A stretch of 64,000 bases of DNA, taken from assembly GCA_964458575.1 (NCBI GenBank), contig CAYWMD010000032.1:1-64000 (forward strand), in the 5' to 3' direction. The notes under the pieces were generated by a model. The model was not told the origin of the DNA. It made no database searches and saw nothing but the letters and a program-made list of their open reading frames with translations. Both the position numbers and the translations under genes were made by a program. Below are positions 25,875 through 35,900 of this stretch, piece by piece (positions within the stretch are counted from its first letter, which is position 1; each line of letters begins with the position of its first letter). The DNA is from CAYWMD01 sp964458575 (lineage in GTDB: Bacteria; Verrucomicrobiota; Verrucomicrobiia; Limisphaerales; JADLHS01).

Positions 25875-26666
25875 TCAACGATAGCTTTCCCATTCCGGCT
25901 CGTTCTCGAAAATCCAGCGATAATAGTCCCGCTCCTTCAATTTCGCCCCGGCTTCTTCATCCACCACCACCGTGCAGCGCGCATGCAATTGCAACGCCGT
26001 CGCCGTGACCATGCTGCTGATCGGGCCTTCCACGGCCTGTGCGATGACGTCGGCCTTGCTGTCGCCCGTGGCCAGCAGGATGCAACGGCGCGCTTCGATG
26101 ATCGTGCCCACGCCCATGGTGATGGCACGACGCGGCATTTTATCCTCGCCGCCGAACAGGGGGGCGTTTTGTTTGATCGTGGTGGGGGTGAGGGCTTTGA
26201 CCCGGGTGCGGGAGCGCAGCGCGGAGAGCGGTTCGTTGAAGCCGATGTGCCCTGATTTCCCAATGCCCAGGAGTTGCAGGTCAATTCCGCCAAACCGTTG
26301 CATGAGCGCTTCGTAATGCCGGCACTCGGCGTCGAGATCCGTGGCCAGCCCGTTCGGGAGATGCGTGTTGCGTTCGTCAATGTTCACCTGACTGAACAAA
26401 TGATGGTTCATGTAATGCCGATACGAATTCGGATCGCTCGGAAACAACCCGACGTATTCATCCAGGTTGAATGTGCTGCACAGTGAAAAATCCAATCTCT
26501 CGGTTTTGTGCAGGCGCACGAGATGGCGATAAACACATTCCATCGTCTTGCCGGTCGCCAGGCCGAGGACGAGATGCGGGTTGGCGCGCAGGTCGTGCGC
26601 CACGATGCGGGCTACCAGCGAAGCGGCGGCTTCTTTGTTCGGTTGTATGATGACTTCCACGGTCAC
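25875..26666 (-). CDS. nagB: Glucosamine-6-phosphate deaminase
   Basis: Converts glucosamine 6-phosphate to fructose 6-phosphate and ammonia, the last step of amino-sugar use. The 263-residue product has the family motifs LGLATGKTMECVYRHL (phosphate loop), FNLDEYVGL (catalytic Asp), GIGKSGHIGFNEP (general base region) and TMGVGTI. Length equals the usual 260-266. The frame is open to 26906, but homology begins at EVIIQPNKEAAA, so GTG 26666 (or GTG 26660) is the start. Gly replaces the usual Ala in GHIAFNEP. Its presence fits a glycan-degrading lifestyle with the sulfatase and GH genes nearby. Confidence 0.9.
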   Translation of the reverse strand: MTVEVIIQPNKEAAASLVARIVAHDLRANPHLVLGLATGKTMECVYRHLVRLHKTERLDFSLCSTFNLDEYVGLFPSDPNSYRHYMNHHLFSQVNIDERNTHLPNGLATDLDAECRHYEALMQRFGGIDLQLLGIGKSGHIGFNEPLSALRSRTRVKALTPTTIKQNAPLFGGEDKMPRRAITMGVGTIIEARRCILLATGDSKADVIAQAVEGPISSMVTATALQLHARCTVVVDEEAGAKLKERDYYRWIFENEPEWESYR

Positions 26667-26717
26667 GATTAAACCACGAAGAGACGCGAATGAACATGAA
26701 TTTCGGGAGCAAACTTT

Positions 26718-26832
26718 TAACGCAGAGCGCGCCGAGATTCGCAGAGGTTCGCTGAGATATGCTGTGCCAGAAATCCGATAACAACAGACCTGCTCTGCGT
26801 CTCTTTGCGGACTCTCCGAACTCTGCGCTAAA
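26718..26832. repeat. Degenerate CGCAGAG inverted repeat upstream of nagB
   Basis: Left arm 26718-26756 (TAACGCAGAGCGCGCCGAGA..) and right arm 26793-26832 (..CTCTGCGTCTCTTTGCGGAC..) are approximate reverse complements rich in CGCAGAG words. A shorter relative is at 38050-38135. It fills the divergent gap between nagB and the zinc-ribbon gene. Confidence 0.65.
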
Positions 26833-26912
26833 GAAACGTCACCTTTGAAGCCAACCGGCAACTCCGGAACAAAGTTGATTTGGGCCGTGTTTTCGATGAG
26901 TTTCAAGGCGTC

Positions 26913-27404
26913 ATGGCGCTGATCAATTGTCCCGAGTGCGGAAAGCAGGTTTCGACCGCGGCCAAAGCGTGTCCGGGTTGCGGTTTTCCCGTGGCGGAAA
27001 AGGTGGCGCAGGGCGAGGTCGAATCACAAACAGCGGGGCAGCCAGCCAACGAACTGCTCGTCGAAGTGCGTCCCTCGTGCTGGAACTTTTTCTGGCACTG
27101 GTTCTTTTTCTTTCTAATCGTGCCGCCCATCATTGCGTGGTATCGGCGCGCCTCGCTGGTCCTGCGCGTGTTCCCGAACCGCATCACCATTGAGCGCGGC
27201 GTGTTTTCCAAGTGTTATCAGGATTACTTGCCCCGTGACATCCGCTCCATTGACATTGACCAGAGTTTTCTCGCGCGCATGGTCGGGATTGGCGACATGA
27301 CCATCTCCACTGCGGCAACGGCGGAGGCTTCCGAGCGACTCGAAGGCATTCCCGATCCGAAAGGCATTCGGGAATTGATCCTCGAACAGCGGGGCCACGG
27401 CTGA
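26913..27404 (+). CDS. Zinc-ribbon, PH-like (bPH2/YdbT-type) membrane protein
   Basis: A 163-residue protein. It begins with a four-Cys zinc ribbon (CPECGKQVSTAAKACPGCGFP). A hydrophobic helix follows (WNFFWHWFFFFLIVPPIIAW), and then a bacterial PH-like segment (ASLVLRVFPNRITIERGVFSKCYQDYLPRDIRSIDIDQSFLARMVGIGDMTISTA). The last stretch is the typical pattern of YdbS/YdbT-type domains. ATG 26913 is preferred over the in-frame GTG/TTG starts from 26880 because it leads directly into the zinc ribbon. Function unknown; likely a cytoplasm-facing membrane scaffold. Confidence 0.75.
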   Translation: MALINCPECGKQVSTAAKACPGCGFPVAEKVAQGEVESQTAGQPANELLVEVRPSCWNFFWHWFFFFLIVPPIIAWYRRASLVLRVFPNRITIERGVFSKCYQDYLPRDIRSIDIDQSFLARMVGIGDMTISTAATAEASERLEGIPDPKGIRELILEQRGHG

Positions 27405-27533
27405 GGGCTTGTTGTTTCCCCGGTCCCCGGCGGGCGGCACTCCGGGCCGCAGCAGCTACAAAACACGGCGCTTGGGCAGAGCAAATTAGTCCGCGCGCCG
27501 ATCGTTGGGTGGCACGTTCCCGGGACTTCCCGG

Positions 27534-28976
27534 TCAGAATTTTGGCAGCACGTTGATGATGCCGCCGTCCGGCGGCATCCGGTCGGGAATGGCCTTGTGA
27601 TCCGCCATCTGCCGGGCCATCTCGTTTTTCAATTTCTCAACCCGCTTCGCGAGTAGCGGGTCCGCGATAAGATTCCGGAACTCCATCGGGTCGGCGTTCA
27701 AATTGTAAAGTTCCTCGGTGTAGCGGCTCGGCTCGCCGTCCCCGCTCGGGTAGCAAATGTATTTCCAATCGGCAGTGCGGATGCCGCGAACGTTGGGCGT
27801 GTAGGGAAATTCCTTTTCGTAGTTGTAGAAATATAGCCATGACGTGCGCCAGCCACGCATGTTGCCTTCAAGCAGCGGCACCCAGGATCGCCCGTCAATG
27901 CCCTTCAGCGGTTCGGCGCCGCAGATATCGAGGATGCTGGGCGCGAGGTCAAGGTTGAGGACCATTTCCTTGATCACCTTCTTCCGCGGAATCAACGGCG
28001 GATAACGCACGACCAACGGCACGCGGATGCTTTCCTCATACATCGTGCGTTTGTCCACGCGGCCATGCTCACCGAGCGCAAAGCCGTTGTCCGACGTGAA
28101 GATGATTACCGTGCGGTCCAACAGCCAGTTGTCCTTGAGCGCCTCGTAAAGCCGGCCCACGCTGTCGTCCACCGAAAGCAACGTGCCGAGATAAGCGCGG
28201 ACGAACTTGCCGTGGTCCTTGTAATTGTAGAGCGGCCCGCCGGCGCCGTGCCACGTGGGGAAACTCTCCGCGAGCCAGGCGGGTTTGCCGTCGCGCCAGG
28301 CGTCGTAGTTCACCGGTTTGGCGATGGGTGAATTATCGAAGGCATGCTCGTATTTCGGCTCCGGCTCGATTGGCCCGCCATGCGGCGCTTTCTGACCGAG
28401 GACCAGGCAAAACGGTTTGTTGTGGGGCCGATTTAGCCACTTCACGACATGATCGGTGACGACTGTGGTGTAATAGCCTTTGATGAATTCGCGCCGGCCG
28501 TTGATGTTCCAGGTGTTGTCGAAGTAACGCCCCTGACCCGCGTGGCTCATCCAGAAATCAAACCCCGACCGCGGCGCGTCGTTGGTTTCGCCCATGTGCC
28601 ACTTGCCGAAGTACGCCGTCTCGTAACCGGCCTCGCGCAACCGCTTCGGATAACTCGGCAGCGAATCGGGATACTCCGTAAAATTGTTCAACACGCCGTG
28701 GCGATGCGCGTAAAGCCCGCTCATCATCGTCGCGCGGCTCGGCGAGCAAAGCGACGTGGTGACGAACGCGTTAGCGAATCGCGCCCCTTCGGCGGCAAGC
28801 CGGTCGAGGTTCGGCGTCTTGAGCAGGGGATACTCCACGCAACTCATCGCGTCCCAACGCTGGTCGTCGGTGACGATGACCAGCACGTTTGGGCGGCGGT
28901 CGGCGGCGGACAGCGAAAACGCAACCAGCAGCAGAGAAGTGAACAAACAGGTCAAGCGAATGAGCGTAGTTCTCAT
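27534..28976 (-). CDS. Secreted sulfatase (formylglycine-dependent, S1 family)
   Basis: A 480-residue arylsulfatase-type enzyme that hydrolyses sulfate esters, probably of a polysaccharide. A signal peptide (MRTTLIRLTCLFTSLLLVAFSLSA) is followed by the metal-site motif VIVTDDQRWD, the C-x-P-x-R modification site CSPSR with Cys77 as the future formylglycine, GKWHMG, and SDNGFALGEHG. All catalytic signatures are present. ATG 28976 is chosen; the upstream frame to 29045 has no signal features. It is the last gene of the minus-strand run that starts with the tethered sigma factor, 69 bp after the preceding gene. An anaerobic sulfatase-maturing enzyme or FGE gene is not in the window. Confidence 0.93.
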   Translation of the reverse strand: MRTTLIRLTCLFTSLLLVAFSLSAADRRPNVLVIVTDDQRWDAMSCVEYPLLKTPNLDRLAAEGARFANAFVTTSLCSPSRATMMSGLYAHRHGVLNNFTEYPDSLPSYPKRLREAGYETAYFGKWHMGETNDAPRSGFDFWMSHAGQGRYFDNTWNINGRREFIKGYYTTVVTDHVVKWLNRPHNKPFCLVLGQKAPHGGPIEPEPKYEHAFDNSPIAKPVNYDAWRDGKPAWLAESFPTWHGAGGPLYNYKDHGKFVRAYLGTLLSVDDSVGRLYEALKDNWLLDRTVIIFTSDNGFALGEHGRVDKRTMYEESIRVPLVVRYPPLIPRKKVIKEMVLNLDLAPSILDICGAEPLKGIDGRSWVPLLEGNMRGWRTSWLYFYNYEKEFPYTPNVRGIRTADWKYICYPSGDGEPSRYTEELYNLNADPMEFRNLIADPLLAKRVEKLKNEMARQMADHKAIPDRMPPDGGIINVLPKF

Positions 28977-29045
28977 GTCTCCGAGATTACGCCGACAATA
29001 AAGAGCGCCAAGCAAAAAGGCCGGCACACATTGGCTTGTCCACAA

Positions 29046-30188
29046 TTATCTCCGCTCAGAGTTTGCCGGAGCATTGGTTTCTGCCAACGGATAAAGACAT
29101 TCGTTCAACTCAGTTCTTCGACCATCCGCTTCAAGCCGGTAGTATTTCGAGCTGCTGGTTAATTGGCCGTCTTTTGGATTCAAGAAATACTGTTGATCCT
29201 GCACGTACATTCCCGAAGTGGGCTCAAAAGTGAAATCCTGATCCGTCACGGGTGGAAACACCGAGACAAATTTCACCTTGATCTTGTCGGTAGGCTGGGT
29301 TGGCTTCCGTTGGCGTCTTGCTTCGCGAGTCCACGCGGAAGGCAGCCATCCACCGGGCGTCTGCTGGTACTCGATCTCGGTGGTGCCTTGGGTGCCGTGC
29401 CCATATGAAATCGCTTTGACAATCGCCGAATCTCGTTCCACGTCCACCCAAAACTCCTTCTCCATATGCATTGAATGCAATTTGGTTTCCCATGTTGCCC
29501 GAACTCGCGCGCACAGGCGACCACCCACATTGACCGCGCCCGCGAAAGTAAAGGCCTTTGGATCGTTGGTCGGAACGAGTGCGGTAGGTCGAACCCACAC
29601 CTCACCCGTGGGCACGATGCCAGCCGCATAGAACAAGGGATGATAATCTGTATGAAAAATTCCCGGCGGCATCAATTGCGGATCGCCTCGCGCCGTCCAG
29701 AAATCCACGTGATGTCTGGCTGAATTACCACGAATGGGAGAGTCTGTGTTCTCCAGGATTCGGACGCGCAATGCCGAGCCGTCTCCCATCTCGATGCAAT
29801 GAATGCGATAAAGCGACCGAGACAGATTGTTGTAACCTTGATCATCAAACTCGATCCGAAAACGGTTGCGGGCTAGATCAAGCAGGACGGTTCGGTTCAG
29901 CGTTCCCGTGACGTCGTGATCAGGATTGTCTTTGTCGTCCTTGGCTTCGGGATCACCCGGGTTGGGATTAAACAGACCCTTTGGCCAGGTTCGCGTTCCG
30001 GCGAGTTCATATCGAACCACCGCTGCGCGCTCCCGACGCTTCTGCCAGCCTTGAAGAATTTTCGGCAACGGATCTTCTCGAAAGAAATCTTCTGCTGAGA
30101 CGATAGCGGGCGATCCAAAAAACCATCCGAGCAAGATGTAGAGCGAAACAACGTACCGTTGTGAGTGATTGATGAGAGTCGTCCTCAT
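29046..30188 (-). CDS. Secreted hypothetical protein of the sigma-linked cluster (1)
   Basis: A 380-residue protein with signal peptide MRTTLINHSQRYVVSLYILLGW. The body is beta-rich: VRYELAGTRTWPKG, NRTVLLDLARNRFRIEFDD, VWVRPTALVPTNDPK, EKEFWVDVERDSAIVKAISY, and IEYQQTPGGWLPSAW. That succession resembles outer-membrane lipoprotein-carrier-like folds described for verrucomicrobial and planctomycete proteins of unknown function. No catalytic motif is evident. It lies 13 bp after the previous gene's stop and its leader is nearly identical to that of the gene at 32800. Function unknown. Confidence 0.65.
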   Translation of the reverse strand: MRTTLINHSQRYVVSLYILLGWFFGSPAIVSAEDFFREDPLPKILQGWQKRRERAAVVRYELAGTRTWPKGLFNPNPGDPEAKDDKDNPDHDVTGTLNRTVLLDLARNRFRIEFDDQGYNNLSRSLYRIHCIEMGDGSALRVRILENTDSPIRGNSARHHVDFWTARGDPQLMPPGIFHTDYHPLFYAAGIVPTGEVWVRPTALVPTNDPKAFTFAGAVNVGGRLCARVRATWETKLHSMHMEKEFWVDVERDSAIVKAISYGHGTQGTTEIEYQQTPGGWLPSAWTREARRQRKPTQPTDKIKVKFVSVFPPVTDQDFTFEPTSGMYVQDQQYFLNPKDGQLTSSSKYYRLEADGRRTELNECLYPLAETNAPANSERR

Positions 30189-30201
30189 TTTGGTTTGCGG
30201 G

Positions 30202-31749
30202 CTAATTGTCAGTTTGACGTAACTTCCTCGCGTTATGGGCTCGGCGCTCAATTTCTGGATCGGAGACCGGTTTCCACTGATCACCCACAACCAGATATCC
30301 CAAGGTTCGGTTTTCTGGAAGATTCGGCGGACGCGCATCGGACACAAGCAGTTCCCCCGGCGTTACGATGTGGCTCGCCAAGTCCTTTTCCGGAAAACTA
30401 ATGCGGGTCACGGTCAGTTCAGACACTAGGTGAACACGCAGATCGCTGGGATCTTTCGTGCTCCAGTCAGAAGATGAAAGCGCGCAGGTCGTTCTCAGCG
30501 GAAATGTGGTCCCATTGAAGTTCGTCGTTTCAATCACTTGATAATGAAAATCGAGAAAACCGTTATCCAACGGCGCAGCATATCGGTGGATTTCACCTTC
30601 GGGCCCGTTTTGTGTGACCGTCAATTCGATGCTGAATCCGTTATTGGTGACCATCAGTTCGGAAACGAAAGTTTTCTCCGGAGCCATATGCTTCAGGACA
30701 TAAAAGCCTTCATTCTGAGGAGCGTTGAAAATGTCCGGGCGGCAAATTGGTAAATTGATGAATCTTCGCATTCGCCGTCCATCAATCAGTGGCAAATCCG
30801 GGCGCGGACAAAGGCTCAACCACGGAATCAACAACTCTGGTCGGCCTGGTGGTGGGAAGAGATTTGGACACGCACTTGCGGTCGCTGTCAAACCACTGTT
30901 CGTGCCGTGTTCGAACAGGGTGTAGGAACGGGTACCGTCTGGAATCCTCATGCAGTTCTCAACGTTCGTGCGCGTGGAGGTGGCTGGGTATCGCGCCTCA
31001 ACCTCCCACCAGCCGTTGCTGTAGAGAAAAACCACGGCTGAATCTGTGTCGTAATTCAGAGTCTTTGTGTCCGCCCGGAATCCGCGTGTCAACAGGCGGG
31101 CTTCGGCAACAAAAGGCGGGATCACCGCCGAGTCAGGACTCTTCTCCTTCCGCGTCCTCTTACCTTCACCCATTCGCCCGGCGAATGTTTTCGCCAGGTG
31201 TTGGAATGCGGAATCGTTTTCCCAAGAGCTGGGCAGGCCCAGCGGGGTGATCCAGACACGAAACGTTCCCCGGCGAAACCACAACGTCACACCACTCGCG
31301 TTGCGGAAGAGCACGGCATCGTCGCCGACCTCACGAACCGGCACTTTTTGATATCCTTCAGCATCGGACGCGAGTAGTTGATCAAAAGCCGCAACCACTC
31401 CCGGCTTGTTCCGATAGCGCTCGATTTGCACCTCATAGCGAAGGGATTGGTTTGTCGTTCGAAAATCAAAGTGAGCGTGAGCCCAGCCGGAGATTGGATT
31501 GGCAGGATTGCGGACAGCCTCCCGGTCCGCCTGTGTGCGGGCTTCGGGCCGCGGCGCGGACGTCGCAACAATTTCAGGCGGACTGCTGGCCGGATCAAAC
31601 AACAGACCTATTTCCCGGCTCCACCCGACGCCAAGAGCTCCGACCGTTGGGATTACCTCCATTACGGACAAGGGTGGCGCGTCTTGAGCGGAAACATTGA
31701 AGAAGAGGTTGACCACTCCAATCGCTACGAGACCTTTCGATGTTTTCAT
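30202..31749 (-). CDS. Secreted hypothetical protein of the sigma-linked cluster (2)
   Basis: A 515-residue protein with signal peptide MKTSKGLVAIGVVNLFFNVSA. The N-terminal 200 residues (LRYEVQIERYRNKPGVVAAFD, EVGDDAVLFRNASGVTLWFRRGTFRVW) resemble a beta-barrel-like solute or heme-free binding domain. The C-terminal half contains LDFHYQVIETTNFNGTTFPLR, related to TFHYEVVEFTNFLGRTFPTK of the protein encoded at 31808-32800, so the two are paralogous in that region. ATG 31749 is chosen as it starts the signal peptide. No enzyme motif is visible. Confidence 0.65.
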   Translation of the reverse strand: MKTSKGLVAIGVVNLFFNVSAQDAPPLSVMEVIPTVGALGVGWSREIGLLFDPASSPPEIVATSAPRPEARTQADREAVRNPANPISGWAHAHFDFRTTNQSLRYEVQIERYRNKPGVVAAFDQLLASDAEGYQKVPVREVGDDAVLFRNASGVTLWFRRGTFRVWITPLGLPSSWENDSAFQHLAKTFAGRMGEGKRTRKEKSPDSAVIPPFVAEARLLTRGFRADTKTLNYDTDSAVVFLYSNGWWEVEARYPATSTRTNVENCMRIPDGTRSYTLFEHGTNSGLTATASACPNLFPPPGRPELLIPWLSLCPRPDLPLIDGRRMRRFINLPICRPDIFNAPQNEGFYVLKHMAPEKTFVSELMVTNNGFSIELTVTQNGPEGEIHRYAAPLDNGFLDFHYQVIETTNFNGTTFPLRTTCALSSSDWSTKDPSDLRVHLVSELTVTRISFPEKDLASHIVTPGELLVSDARPPNLPENRTLGYLVVGDQWKPVSDPEIERRAHNARKLRQTDN

Positions 31750-31807
31750 GGTCGGTGTCGGTTGTTCGGAGGTTTGTTCATGTAATGCGATGAATGGGGG
31801 GACAGCG

Positions 31808-32800
31808 TCAAGGTTGAGCCGGTGATCGCGCCTGTTTCACCCGCGCCACTTTTTTCGCAAACTTTTCTTGAAGCGCTGGATCGTTGGTCGGAGTCGCGAA
31901 GGCATTGGTGGAGGAATACAGCAGCGCATTACACCGACTGGCCTCATCCCGGAATCGCCAATCTATGACGGAATGCTGGCGACCGGCCGCAAAAACGCTT
32001 GGCAGTGTGGTCGCGGCACGGATGGATTTGATCTTGCCTTCGCCGCGCCAGAAAGTATTGCCGTTTTGCACATACGGGCGGCCGTTTTGAAAGAACTCGA
32101 ATTTCGTGGGGAACGTCCGGCCGAGGAAGTTGGTGAATTCAACGACCTCGTAGTGAAAGGTGAGAGCCCCTTCTGGGAGCTTGTAAACGACGTTCAGCGG
32201 ATAATCCTTGAAGCATCGCGACGACATCCATTCCTTTTCGAAGTCGTCCACGGAGGACGGATAGAGCGACCTGGACAAAAAAAGGTCCACTTTTCGCGGC
32301 AACCCGCATTCTTTTTGCAACATCTCGGTTTTGTCCAAATACGCGAAGCGATCGGGCGTGTGATGAAGGTCGTCCAGCGGCAGCGGGACAAGGCGCCCCG
32401 CGCGTTCCAGATATACGCCGGAACAAAAGGCCAGCCAGGTGAGATTCGCAATCGCGTCCCCCATCGGATGACCGTTGCGCGATTCCCAGATATTGATCGT
32501 CGGGCTTTGAGAACCGACGCCCCGCAGGCTCATGAAAACATTGGTCTCGTCGAACAACCATTTCGATTCGCCACCTGACATAAAGTCGCTTTCGATGCTC
32601 CATTGGTTTGTCCCGGTGATGCACACGAAAGAAATGGTTCGGGAAAGTCGCGCGGCTTCGTTGGTTGTCGAGCCGCGGTCGTTGGTCAGCACGATTTCCC
32701 CCGAGATTTGCACAAACTGCGCGGCGCAGTGCTGGAGTGAGGCCAGCAGACAAATCATCACAGCCCATCCTCGTGTGTGGTTGATGAGAGGCGTTCTCAT
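31808..32800 (-). CDS. Secreted hypothetical protein of the sigma-linked cluster (3)
   Basis: A 330-residue protein with signal peptide MRTPLINHTRGWAVMICLLASLQHCAA cleaved before QFVQISGE. Strand-rich body with ISFVCITGTNQWSIESDFM, SKWLFDETNVFMSLRG and the shared TFHYEVVEFTNFLGRTFPTK segment. ATG 32800 is used; an upstream frame to 32854 lies in a duplicated leader sequence also found ahead of the gene at 30188. The first gene after the tethered sigma factor, 106 bp away. Function unknown. Confidence 0.65.
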   Translation of the reverse strand: MRTPLINHTRGWAVMICLLASLQHCAAQFVQISGEIVLTNDRGSTTNEAARLSRTISFVCITGTNQWSIESDFMSGGESKWLFDETNVFMSLRGVGSQSPTINIWESRNGHPMGDAIANLTWLAFCSGVYLERAGRLVPLPLDDLHHTPDRFAYLDKTEMLQKECGLPRKVDLFLSRSLYPSSVDDFEKEWMSSRCFKDYPLNVVYKLPEGALTFHYEVVEFTNFLGRTFPTKFEFFQNGRPYVQNGNTFWRGEGKIKSIRAATTLPSVFAAGRQHSVIDWRFRDEASRCNALLYSSTNAFATPTNDPALQEKFAKKVARVKQARSPAQP

Positions 32801-32906
32801 TTTGGTTCGCGGGCTAGTTGCCAGTTCGACGCATGAGTTGGTCTTGCTCTTCATTTCCTAACCGCAGCGGATGCGCACTGGACCCGGAGTTTGCCGTATG
32901 CCGGCC

Positions 32907-35900
32907 TTACTTTTCATCCAGCTCAAGAACGCCCAGATCCACGGGCGGTCCCTCTGGGTCATCGGCTTCGGGAATGGTAACTTCCTTGGTCAGTGTGCCA
33001 AGGGGTTCGTAGAGAGGCGAAAACGTACCATGCACCGGTTTGGTTTGATCCGAGAGCCGGAGCTTCAGCTCGTAAGTCCCAGGATCAACATCGTCGATCC
33101 TGAACGAGCCGTTCTGGTCAAAGACCAACGTGTAACGCTTTTGGTGGTTTTGGGCCTCCCGACCCGCTTCCGACTGCCAGAAGGCCGCCTGCTCCGCCAT
33201 CCATTTTTCCTGAGCTGCTTGAAATTCTGTTGGCGAGGGGAAAGCTTCCGGCTTTGGTGCGGGGCTCGAACCGGGCAGTTTGGTCGCCATGGTTTGGACG
33301 TCCAGTTGCCAATTGATCTTTTGCTTCGGTTCGCTGCTCTTCAGTACGACACGGCCGATAACCTTCCTCCCGGTGCCGCCCAAGTTCACGAAGTTGGTCT
33401 GGCCTGCCTCCACTTTGATTTTGGTCTGAAGGTTTTGGGGGATCGCGCCACCCTGACCGTCACGGAAATTGAGTCGGTGGGCGAGTTGCAGGGACCACGG
33501 GGGCACGCCAAAAAAAGCAAAATGGCCCTCGGCGTCGGTCCGGGTTTCCAGGAAGAGGGAATAGCCGGTTCGCTCGCCAATCGGCGGTGAGTAGCTAAGA
33601 TCAATGTTTTGATTGGCCCCGGGCTGGTTGCCAATCTTCAAAGTTCCCATCACGCTTCCCCAGGGTTGGAGGGTCACCTCGGGAGTGGCAGCCAACTCTT
33701 TGAGGGTAATCGCCGCAAACCCTTCTGGCGACGTAATGAGAATCTCCTGCGCTCCGTTTTCTGGCTGGAAGTTAAACCGGCCCTGCGCGTCGGTCACCGC
33801 ATGGCTGGCAGCGGAGAACGTCAGATCAAACTCGCCGGGCAGTCTCATGTAAACTCGCTTGATGTCCGTCAGCAACATGGCAACAGCGCCGACAACGGGT
33901 ACGCCATTCGCCAACCGCACGATGCCGGTCAAGGGGGCCGCTGGCGACAATCGGAATTCAAATTGGGCATCGTCGGTAATCGCGCCGCGGTGGCTTTGTT
34001 CTTCCGGACAATAACCGTCAGCCCTCACCACCAGCTTGCAGTACACGAAGGGATCGGAATTGGTGAATGCGAAGGAGCCGTCCATACCGACAGCGCGAAG
34101 TCGTGGCGGGCGCGGCGAGTTCATCGGCTCGGCATATCCGGTGTAGATCATTTCGGTAAAACTCATCCACACTTCAAAACGGTCCAGCGGCCGGCCTGTC
34201 GCGGCATCCACGGCTGTTCCCGAAATCACCACCGGTGGCGGATTAGTGCGCAACTTGATCAGGTGTTCGGTGCCATCCGCAGCCAATTTGATTTGCGATG
34301 TCGCTTGATAGCCGGCCGCTTCCACCACGTAGAACTCCGGCTTGGCAGGCGCCGAGTGCCAGATGAATCTGCCATCGGCATCCGTGACGGTGCTCCACTC
34401 GAATCGTTTGACGTTTGAGTGGCTGCAAACCTGGATGGTGGCCTTGGGCACCGGATCGCCGTCATCATCAACCACCCGGCCACGCAGCTCGGCGCCCGGG
34501 TGCACGACCAACCGGGATTCCGCGGGCGGAGTAGATCCCTTGTATCGAAAATCTTTGGGACTATAACCATCGGCCTGAACCGTCAGGAAACAGATCGTGC
34601 CCGGGGAAGCCGGACCAGAATCCCGGGGAATATTGTTGAATTGAAAGCGGCCGTCCTCCTTGGTGATATGGCTGGCGGTCGGTTCGGCCCATTGGTGGTC
34701 AAAAGTCACTTTCGCCCCGGCAATTGGGGCGCCAGTTTCATTCACGACCACGCCGCCCACTGTGGCCCCGCGCGCCAAAGGCATGACGGCGGTTTCGTTC
34801 CGCAAATCCGCCTGTGCCAGGTAGGGCACATTGTGATTTGTGGCCGCGCCCAGCGCGGCTGAGCCAAAGAGTCTGGGTGCATAATCCGGATGGGTGACAT
34901 TGAATTGGATCATCCCAAACAGGGCGGGCACATGATGGCAATGCCAGCGGCCCTGGCTGTCCGTCAGTTCCACATGGTAATGGCTCGTCATGGTCAGCCG
35001 CTCCCGGTCGAGTTGTTTGGCGGGAGCCAGGTAATGTCGAACTTCAAAAACGACTCGCGCACCGGGGACAGGATCGCCCGTTTCATTTACGACCGTTGCC
35101 CCGATGTTCACCGCTGGCGTCAACCGGGCGGTGTATTCAGCCGGAATGTTTTTCGGATCGTCGCCCTGTCGTTCTGACCAGCTCACAAATTTTGGAACGA
35201 AACCATCCCGAAAGACTTCAATGCACTGGTTCCATTTCGTTCCCGCTTGTCTTTCCATGGGCAGCAGCGCCATGCCCTGCCGGTCCGTGGTGAAGTTGTT
35301 TGTGGTTTGCGTCGGATAATCCACAGTTGAAACCAGCGTCAGTCTCACTTTGGAAATCGCCGACCCACTCTCCGCGTCAACCACCCGGAATCGCATGTTG
35401 ATCTTGTCGGTGGACGTTTCCGGCGCCGAGTCAACCGGCGCGACGTGGGCGGGAGAGTTGGTTTGCGATGGTTCGTTGATTGCGACAGCGTGATCTTGCG
35501 CGGGGCGCACCGGTTCGTCGCGGTTCAAATAGAGAACAACCAGCCCCGCCACTACGGCAATAGCCGCCGCCGTTGCACCTCGCAGCGCGAGCTGAAGCAG
35601 CCGGGCGGTCGCAAGCTTGGCGAGTGTCAACTCCACCAAGGTGGCGATTTGCGTTGCTGCCAATCCCACACCCACCGCCCGGTTAACTGCTACCCGCACT
35701 TCTTCCGGAGCCGCTTGCACCGCGCGAATGTTGATCGCTCCAGTGATCAGTGCGGCTGGCAACACGACCCCACGTTTCTTAAAACGGTGGCGCAGTTTCT
35801 CCAGGGCCCGTGCGACCCGCTTTTGCGCATTGCCCTCGGTTGTATCCAAGGCAGCGGCGATTTCCTTAAAGCTCTTTCTTTCGAAGAAGCGCAGAGCGAC

